A DNA stretch of 64,000 nucleotides, from the NCBI GenBank assembly GCA_947311845.1, contig CAMZMU010000052.1, positions 133,329,169 to 133,393,168 of the forward strand. The letters are read 5' to 3'. Source of the DNA: Poa pratensis (Eukaryota; Streptophyta; Magnoliopsida; Poales; Poaceae). This document shows, in pieces, positions 56,548 through 64,000 of this stretch. Positions within the stretch are counted from its first letter, which is position 1, and the number at the start of each line of letters is the position of its first letter. The notes beneath the pieces were generated by a model, which made no database searches, was not told where the DNA came from, and saw only the letters and a list, made by a program, of their open reading frames with translations. Both the position numbers and the translations under genes were made by a program.

Positions 56548-58504
56548 CTAGCAAGGTGGCCCTCGCAAATGCGAGGGCATCATCTTTAGCATATTGAATA
56601 GATTTACCAAAACTATGTATGATTTCAGAGATAGTAATACTATGAAATTCTTAATTACATGGTTCTATGGAGACAAAATCTGTAATGGTAAGTAAAATAC
56701 TATGTGTGAAAAATGGTTTGAACCAATTTAATTTGTGATCGAATATTTAATGTGATATTTTAAAGATGCCATGTAATTGTTTTTGTAACATAGTAGTGCT
56801 ATTTTGATCTCTTTTAACTACTTTTTTATGGTTCTACATTCTTCGGTCGTACTCTAATGTATTTCATGTCTTGTCATGTAACTATTTTTAAAACTTTGAT
56901 TTGTCATCGGTTTACTACATGTTCTCTAATCTGTACTACCTCCATTGAATAAAAAAATTCTTTCTAGCTTGTCATGAACACTCCTCGGTAACTATCATCA
57001 TTATGTCCCAATGCGTTATATGAATTAATTTTTTTAGATATATCTAAAATAGCACAAACCAAATAAAAAACTTGATGGACAATGTTATGTACATTAAAAT
57101 CTTTATGTTTTCAATCGTCTGACAAAAAAGTGTATTTGATTTTAAATATGGTTACACTCAACAAAAGTTTTAGTTTCGATTTTTGTGTGATCAATAGAGA
57201 ACCATTCATAAGATATATAACATTCTCAATGATACAAATCCTAGGATCAAACAACTCCAAAAAAACATTTTAAATTTACCTTTACCATAAAGTCAGTAGA
57301 TACAAATTTTCCATACCAAGGTTGAATAGTTATGTTTTATCTCATGATTGTGATGTTTGGATACTCATTCTTCTACATCATCGTTCTCTATTTACCAACT
57401 CACTACTTTCCACATCTTGCACGTGATATCTCTTTTTTTGGGCTGACACCAACTACCCAAGGAGATGAGCTAACATTCATCATTAATTTTTTGCCCCTCG
57501 TCATATTTTACCAATGCTTTGTTTGATCAAATTTGCAACACTTCACTGATTTTTTAGCCGGGACATTGATTACTATTTTTAAATCAAGTCGAGCATGCAT
57601 CACTTGTGTAGACTATTTTGTACATGCGTACAAATTGTTATAGATACACTTGGTGTAATATTTTTTAGTACTAAATAGTAGTTCATCGAAAAATGCATGT
57701 GGACAATATGCGAGTTATTACATTCTACTATTCTTTGACATTGTGCAGACTGCCGCGAACCCTATATCATTGGTTGTAGTATCATGCCCACTATTTTACT
57801 TGTGTCTTCGGCTTGTCTAAGAGCTAGATTCACGGGAGGGTGCTTCACTCGATTATGTGCTTCACTATTTTCATCTATTGTCCTTTCCTTTGTTGTCGTG
57901 TTATGTTTTTTCTTTTCTTTTTGAAACACCAAGTCCAGAATTGTTGCCGCACCAGACAAAACAAATATTTGTTACGGGCCAGCTTTACATTACAATTATA
58001 GTTATCTATAAATGTTTTCCGGGAGTCATCATAGGTGCCCCGGAATTGTTGCCAGAACTAACAACACCAAATTCACGTTGGTCATTTTTCTTTTCTTTTA
58101 GAAACCTGTTGGCCGTTGCATATACGTGTGTGCAATAGATTTTTTTTACATCCAAGTTTTTTTTCTTAAAACATGTTGGATCCAAGTTGTGTACGATGGA
58201 TTAGCTCGGCGGAGGAGTACATGTTTAGCTCTTTTATTTTTTTCAGATCCACGACTTGGATAGAGGCATATTAAAACGTACCTGCCTTAAAAAAAAACTG
58301 AGTACGTACCTGCTCAGTTTTCTTTTCAGATCCACGTCTTGGGGATTAAACGTGTCAAACTGAAATATGTGGTTACGTAACTACAAATCTCTTGCCACAT
58401 CTTAGCCATATATTTTAGATCTAACAACTAAAATTAATTATGATGATGTGGCTTCACGTGGTGGCTCTATTAACTAACTCATTTTGCTTTTAGTATATAA
58501 TAGA
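56548..58504 (-). mobile_element. Helitron H2 (1.96 kb)
   Basis: On the minus strand the 5' end is TCTATTATATACTAAAAGCA after a host A (58505). The 3' end has a 9-bp stem GCCCTCGCA/TGCGAGGGC (56559-56578), then ten bases ending in CTAG (56548-56551) and a host T (complement of 56547). The start matches H1 for 11 bases and the tail 'GGGCCACC..GCTAG' is shared. The interior is AT-rich, without Rep/helicase, and holds a direct repeat 'ttttcagatccacg' near 58246 and 58322. Confidence 0.72.
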
Positions 58505-58799
58505 TGTGCTTACTAACATATTTTCTCGTGCACTGCAAATTTTCTGACAAACTGTTGTTCATCTTTCTGCTCCTGTCCATCTAGGTTACTTTTTGTTCTT
58601 AAATGATTGAAGTTGTGACTCTTGAGAAGCAGCCGATCTAGTGCTTTTCTTGGGGTTGTTTTCCGGATTTTTACAGACTATTGAACATAAATGTAGTTCT
58701 GAATTGAATTTAATTAGGGCTAAGATTTTTTTTGGTGTCTTGCTTTTTACTGGGTTTTTGTATGACTTATGATGATATTTTATAAGGTTTTGAATGAAA

Positions 58800-59830
58800 A
58801 AACGGTCTCGCCAGCGTCCCTAAACCTAACCCTGACAACTCCTCCGCCGAGGTTGTTCCAGTCGACGCTGCCGAGGTCATCGTCAGCGTCGTCGTCGAGG
58901 TAGATGACGGTGGAGGAGAAGGCAACACATGAGCTGGAGGCGTCGTCACAAGGCGCACGAGAGGTCGAGGCGCCGCGAGGTCGACGGTGCCGTGGCCTTA
59001 ATGGTCTCCAGCCAATCGGACGAGTCCTTCACTATCTCGTTGACCTAGGCCACGAGAGTGCAGCCCAGGCCGGGGGAGTCACCGGCGTGCTCCTCGTCCC
59101 ATAGCGGCGAGAGCACGTGGTAGTCGGACAAACCACCTCCATCGATAGTGGCTCTGTCTTCACCTCTGGCTTGGGGCGGCATAGATAGAAGCGGCCGCAC
59201 GGTAGGGATCACCGTGTCGGGCAAAAGTTGCGGATCACCGGGCCACCTCGTGGTGGCTCGCGGCAATTGCGGATGACGATGTCGCCACCTCCGCCTTCCC
59301 AACGAGGCTATGAACGCCGCTCCTCCTTCACCATACGACAGACACGGGCCAGGTTGTTGCGGTGTGGCGGGACCGGTGGCAGCAGCTGCAATGGGGTTGG
59401 ATTCCCTGTTGCGGTGTTCTGGTGGGCCGCCTCAATGACGAACGCGACCGTGCGGCCGGTACCCTCCCACCATCGGTGTCCCGCCTGCACTGGACCAGAT
59501 CGTCATAGAAGGCGAGGGCCTCGACATGCTCGCGCTCGAACCACTGGAGCTACCAGGCTAGTTGTCGCCGTTGTACTCCAGGAGGGCTTGCTCCTCCGTG
59601 TCAGCCAGCTCCGACATTGGGACAAGGAGTTTCCGGCAGCGCCGCCACTTGGAACCCGCTGTTGGAGGTGCACCACCCCTTGTCCATGTGGGAATCCGAT
59701 GGGACGAGGAGACCGTACCGGTACAGGTCCCACGCCTCCTTGAGGTTGAGGGTGTGGCCGCCCCCGTGCGCCGAGCTGTCCGCCTCGTAGTTGGTTCGCC
59801 TTTTCAAGGAGCGGAGGGAAGGGGAGATAC
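58800..59830 (-). pseudogene. Decayed grass-specific hypothetical gene
   Basis: Minus-strand frames give RTNYEADSSAHGGGHTLNLKEAWDLYRYGLLVP, read here in two parts: RTNYEADSSAHGGGH (about 59796) and TLNLKEAWDLYRYGLLVP. Further on come VEALAFYDDLVQ and, near 58850, an acidic tail then DLGSVDWNNLGGG. From memory these resemble an uncharacterised protein family common in Triticeae gene sets, with conserved YEADSS and LKEAW.LYR motifs. The frame is broken many times and no single long frame covers it. High GC and gene-like composition against AT-rich surroundings support an old gene. Function unknown. Confidence 0.45.
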
Positions 59831-60089
59831 GATGCAAGTGTGGAGACAGGTGAGGCGAGAATTTTATCGATGAGCGTGTTTGTCCCTGCGTCGGCGTAAA
59901 ATGCATTGCTTGGGAACATCGTGACGCCGACGCGTGGACCGGCGCAACCTTGGCGCCGGCGGTAACGCGACGCGTGCTAGCAGCATGCCACCATCTTCCT
60001 CGTCTCTCGTCCCGTCGCATCGTCTGGGAAACCGCCCGACGAGTGCACGCCATTAATCGGCGAAACAGCCTCATGCACGACCTAATAAA

Positions 60090-60370
60090 TCACGGCGCCC
60101 CTGGATTGTATCTCTGACATGTGGGCTCCGCCGGTCGGAGGGCTTGTCCGGCCACTGTCCAGCAGCTCCGAGCAGGCCCCCAAGTTTGGAGTCCCTTCGG
60201 AGGTGTCAGACATAAATTAGGTCGAGCCGGACACTTGGCAGCCGGTGTGGCAGTTTTTGTGTCCAACCCCAATGGGTTTTTGAGAGTGCTTTGTGAGCGC
60301 CAGTGGAGATGCTCTTCAGTGCTAGACATAGGTATTAACCCACCCATCTTTTTCATCTTGCCCTCCATGG
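60090..60370. other. Possible small non-autonomous element or gene-flank repeat
   Basis: A GC-rich stretch around 60115-60330 includes 'gggcttgtccggccactgtc' and ends 'cagtggagatgctctt'. This resembles from memory a dispersed Triticeae repeat near genes. I could not define inverted ends or a target duplication. Confidence 0.25.
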
Positions 60371-61525
60371 TGGTGCTTTGTTTTTTCTCCTCTCATGGAG
60401 TTATTTTTAACGATGGATCGAAGCAGGTACATGAGTTTTTGTTTTTCTGGTTTTGGCTTCTCCGGACCGTTTCTTTCTTTCTATTTTGGGCCTGCTCTTA
60501 TTCTCAACCAGCCTTCCAGTTCTGGCAGCTACTTCGGCCTGGTTTCACCTTTTGCTGCAAACGTAATAACAGCCCAATACAGTTACATAATTGATATATT
60601 TTCACACGAAAAAATCGCTTGAACAACTTTAATCACAATATTTTTTTATCCTTTACGTTTTATTTCCTGGCTACCAACAAAAAAAACATGACAGAAACAA
60701 TGCCATGTGTTCCTATTGGACGATTTCTTGTTGGTGAAAATAAAACGAGTTGGATGCCAATTAGAGTGTCTCAAGATTATAGTCACCAGATTTTAGTTTA
60801 ATCAAATGCAATCCTTGTTTACAACTTAAGAGAGAAGAATAATTCGATGCAAAAGAGAATACGCGCAAGTGTAGCCAGCAGTTCCACAGGCACGAGTAGT
60901 AACCTTAAATGAAAAAACATACTTGATGGCTTCAACCAAATTTTTGAATCTTCCTCTTAATTTACCTTGTAAATATAGTGTGCATCAATTAAGTCACAAA
61001 ATTTAAATAAAAAAATCTGAACACATCCTGCGAAACAAAAATGACATTTTTTTCTCGTAGTATTAATGGGCTCGATTCAAAGCCCAACTTGAAATAAGTA
61101 CTATTCAGAATGTGATTTCCCTTTTTAATTCTAGAGCTGTTGGTTGAATATGAAATTGAAATTTTGTGCCGTGAAATATACATGTTGTATTCCTGTAAAC
61201 TAATTTTATTTTTTATACAAATTTGTGTGTGTTATTGGATGGGGCGTGATAAGACATAAAAAACTGCCGATTTTCTAACGAGGCACAATTTTACGCAGCT
61301 GACGAGTACTACTACAAAAGAAGCGACAGGTGACTGTGCAGGTGAAGTGCTACTTCTCCATGCGACTATGCCCGTGTATATTTTACAACACTAATACTGT
61401 ATACACATCAGTGTTAAAAGAAAAGGTACTGTATGTCGCCCTGCATTCAGTGAAGAGAAGGAGATGTGGATGTTTTGATGCTCCCTCCTAAACTCTTCAG
61501 TGATCAAGACGTGCGTGGAACTGCT
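60371..61525. other. No recognisable gene
   Basis: AT-rich sequence of about 1.15 kb downstream of the minus-strand RING-H2 gene copy. It may include its 3' UTR. Nothing else stands out. Confidence 0.4.
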
Positions 61526-62034
61526 TCACGCCAACCAGCATCTCCGCGCCGTTGGCACCGCCGGCGCGCGGCACAACGGGCAGGTACCGGCCTCCCCGCC
61601 AGCGATCCAATTCTCGATGCACGCGGCGTGGAACGCGTGCGAGCAGTTGCACAGCTCCGCGACACGGTGCCCTCCCACGTCCAGCCCGGCCAAGCAAATC
61701 GCGCAGATCGCCTCGCTCCCATCATCATCGTCTGCTTCGCTGTCTTCCGCCGGTGCAACCCGCAGTTGCCTGTACTGCAGCGCCGTCGACGACCGCTTCT
61801 TCATGAGCGACGAGCTGGACTCCCAGAACGCCGCCTCCATGAGGCGCTCCATCGCCGCAGTGTCGACGAGCTCAACCCGCAGCATCTCGCGGTCTCGCCT
61901 TCGAACGAGGCGACGCCGAGGCGGTCCAGGACGATCGCCGCGACGAAGCGGACGTGGTCGAGGAGGTGGTGGAGGGCCAACAGATTTTGTCGCAGCACAA
62001 GGCCATAGCCGCGATCACTGCGGGGATGGGCCAT
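61526..62034 (-). pseudogene. Second RING-H2 gene, apparent frameshift after the N-terminus
   Basis: The minus strand from 62034 gives MAHPRSDRGYGLVLRQNLLA and continues to FEGETAR, a plausible family N-terminus. At about 61887 the frame shifts, and the RING part is in the frame that starts at 61885 (MLRVELVDTAAMERLMEAAF). Its ligands, numbered from that Met, are Cys61, Cys64, Cys81, His83, His86, Cys89, Cys102 and Cys105: a complete C3H2C3 RING-H2 finger. An acidic linker (EDSEADDDD) precedes it. Either the gene is disabled by a one-base deletion (or a sequence error), or translation from 61885 yields a shorter 119-residue ligase. It is on the same strand as, and 9.2 kb from, the RING-H2 gene at 51756-52295 and belongs to the same broad family. 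Confidence 0.75.
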
Positions 62035-63294
62035 GGTGGTAAATCAGCAGCGCTTGAGCTGCGCGTACGTGCTAACTTCGCCACAGGCACGTTTATATCG
62101 CCATTTGCAAGTACGTTTGGTGCTACGATGCATCAAGGGGGTTGCGAGTTGGGTGGCTGTCAATTTGACAATTAGTTGGCGGGAAGATATTTTCATGTTG
62201 ATAGTCATGCTAACTTTTAAGAGCGCCCATGATTTGTTCGACACGTTCTCCCGGGGATATTTCAGGTGCAGTCACTACTCTCTACTCACTACTCGGGGCT
62301 ACGAAGTACGAACACGTGCAAGTGGGACTGCTCGTGGTTGGCCCGCTTATACCTGCAAAGGCCCGCACTTTTTATGTGGGCATTTTGCGGCAGCTCGCCA
62401 AGAACGCCGCTACATGTATGACGGATTTGTGTTCGATATTTGTCGACCACGAAATCGATCCGTCGGTCTTTCCATAGCTGGCCCATATCACGGCCCACAT
62501 AAATCGCAATAGGCACGTCGGATACAAAACGCCGTACGCACATCATTTTCAGCCTGCTATCTAACCGGGTTTCCACGTGCTAATCTGTCCGGGTTTCCAC
62601 CTGTCCACATACGCTCCACATATATTCACATGTACACAAAGTTGTTTTTGACGGAAAAATAATATGACAACTAATTTGAAATATGAAGCTAATGATTTAT
62701 AGATGTGAAACATGAACCTAATCATGGGGCTAGGCACACAGTCCGGGTAAGAAAGGCGACCGCACTCCCAGGGCCCTAATGAGAGAAGGCCAAAATGATA
62801 AAATACATATTAATCTCTACATTACTATTCACTACTCCTCTGTAAAACTTTTTTCGGTCAAGAAGGTACAATGTCGACCATGATTTTCATTTATAATATG
62901 TCTAAAAATAGTATAAATACGTATTTAAAAAGTATTTCACAAGACTAAATGCAATCGTGCCATTTATACTAGTACAACTCAATACATACACTTTCGTATT
63001 ACTAGTGGTCAAAAATCATGAATTACAAATGGTGAAAAATCGTGAGTTGCTTATAAATGGTTAATTTTCTAAATCGAATAGGCACCACAGGCTCTTAGGA
63101 TGTAACAACAAACCAATGTGACCGGCGACAACAAATTTAGTTACCTTGCTAGTGGTGAGTCCTGCAGATTTTATGGAAATCTACTTAACTAGAGTTCCAT
63201 GTTAATTCCGTGTAACAAATTTTTATTTTATAAACCAGCGGGAGACTTGTGTACACATGATGACAAGGACAATGCATAAGAGTATATCAAATAA
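62035..63294. other. Upstream region of second RING-H2 gene, otherwise nothing seen
   Basis: This covers the presumed promoter of the minus-strand RING-H2 gene (62035 onward). A short direct repeat 'ccgggtttccac' occurs at about 62563 and 62588. No supported gene or element ends. Confidence 0.4.
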
Positions 63295-63327
63295 TCTCTA
63301 CTATATAATATTGCTTGAGTAGTTGTT
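63295..63327 (+). other. Possible 5' terminus of a third Helitron (H3)
   Basis: TCTCTACTATATAATATTGC follows an A at 63294 and resembles the H1 and H2 starts (TC plus an ACTAT/ATTAT-ATA stretch). No 3' end is within the window, so the element, if real, runs past 64000 and would contain the exon at 63624-63743. Confidence 0.4.
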
Positions 63328-63623
63328 GGTGAGTTTTTCACTTTTCCGGTTTTATCCTTGCCTCTCGCTTATCACCTGCGGTCCCGTACGTAGAACAACG
63401 ATCGAGGAAAAAAAACACCTGGTACGAGTCCGTCTCAAACACGCACCAACCTGACCGCTCGGCTCAGCGTCCATAGCCAAACGATCCCACATGTGGGCCA
63501 AAGCCCAACTAGAACTACCAAACCGAAAATAAAGGGACGTTGGAAGGTGAGGCGTAGACAGATCGTCAACCGGCATGGCAAATCCCATCCTCCTGCGGTG
63601 AGCTCGCCACCGTCGACTCCATC

Positions 63624-63743
63624 ATGGCGCAGCACACCAAGCTCGGCGGCCTCCTGCTCGTCAGCATTGGCGCGTCGTCGTGTGGGTACTGCTTGTCTGT
63701 GCTGGCGGCCAGGGTCAGGATTAGCAGCGTGGCCATCATGATT
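63624..63743 (+). CDS. First exon of an unknown small membrane-type protein (partial)
   Basis: The ATG at 63624 opens 40 codons (MAQHTKLGGLLLVSIGASSC, then GYCLSVLAARVRISSVAIMI), followed by a good splice donor GTAAGG at 63744. The peptide is hydrophobic, with a likely signal anchor or transmembrane segment over residues 7-29. GC-rich composition is gene-like. The next exon is not identified before the window ends. I do not recognise the family. It may be a host gene or, if H3 is real, a captured gene fragment. Confidence 0.45.
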
Positions 63744-64000
63744 GTAAGGGCGTACAATCATCAACTGTTCGAATCGTTCCAACAGAAAACGAAAAATTGG
63801 CTGATCGATCGAACATCTACATACTGTAGACATGTACACATGCATCCTTTTTCTTTTTAACAAACACATGCATCCCCTTACGTGTGTGACATCATGATGC
63901 ATACATACATTTAATTTCTGCTCGATAGCACAGTTCATAGCTATATATGTACTCACGAGTTTGGACCCTCCGTGATGGGCTTGTGGACATGCTGCTTCGC
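63744..64000 (+). other. Putative intron, runs to window edge
   Basis: AT-richer sequence after the GTAAGG donor. No clear acceptor or next exon before the edge. Confidence 0.35.

Noticed and set aside
56935..56990. Possible half of a Stowaway MITE ('ctacctccattgaataaaaa')
   Set aside because: No matching inverted end or TA duplication could be found nearby.
59228..60074. Plus-strand frames of 103-171 aa around 59.2-59.9 kb
   Set aside because: They are antisense to the better-supported decayed minus-strand gene and show no family motifs.

Overview
The window looks like nuclear DNA of a large-genome grass, most likely a member of the Triticeae (wheat, Aegilops, barley or rye group). The evidence is Athila-like Ty3-gypsy elements with an Asp-tRNA primer site, a TNP2-type CACTA transposon, several Stowaway MITEs with TA target duplications, Helitron termini, an L1-type LINE, and GC-rich RING-H2 genes of the kind found in grasses. 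About 80% of the window is transposon sequence. I saw no rRNA, tRNA or CRISPR locus.

Layout. 1-2.1 kb: low-information sequence with one small tandem duplication and one Stowaway MITE. 2.1-6.0 kb: two adjacent MULE-like elements filled with AT-rich short-period arrays. 6.2-18.6 kb: a tandem duplication of about 1.85 kb. Its first copy is split by a complete LTR retrotransposon, RLG-A copy 1 (6545-14469, minus strand). The second copy runs on into a third AT-rich array. 19.6-49.4 kb: a four-layer nest. An old LINE is interrupted by a CACTA element (19892-47301, TSD CGG). The CACTA transposase gene is interrupted by RLG-A copy 2 (25758-44016, minus strand, TSD GGTGT). The gag region of that element is interrupted by RLG-B (30820-41152, plus strand, TSD GGGGG). 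A Stowaway MITE also sits in the LINE tail. 49.4-53.3 kb: another MITE, a poly-A retroposon with an 18-bp target duplication, a third MITE, and an intact RING-H2 gene (51756-52295, minus). 53.3-58.5 kb: two Helitrons whose 3' ends face each other. 58.5-64 kb: a decayed grass gene, a frameshifted RING-H2 gene (61526-62034, minus), a possible third Helitron start, and a first exon of an unknown membrane-type protein at the right edge.

How the parts relate. Both LTR families (RLG-A and RLG-B) encode only gag plus an aspartic protease. They share the Asp-tRNA primer site, a conserved motif after the protease gene, and a hairpin plus purine-rich module at a fixed distance before the 3' LTR. They therefore look like non-autonomous relatives that rely on polymerase and integrase supplied from elsewhere. 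The CACTA transposase carries the Transpos_assoc, TNP2, DUF4218 and DUF4216 regions but is broken by frameshifts and stop codons. The only gene that looks intact and host-like is the RING-H2 gene at 51.8-52.3 kb.

Assembly caution. The 13-N gap at 32309-32321 is flanked by about 2.2 kb present on both sides (30143-32308 and 32322-34498). This is almost certainly an unmerged contig overlap, so RLG-B really has one 5' LTR, not two. Alignments and element names were made by eye and memory; no database was searched.
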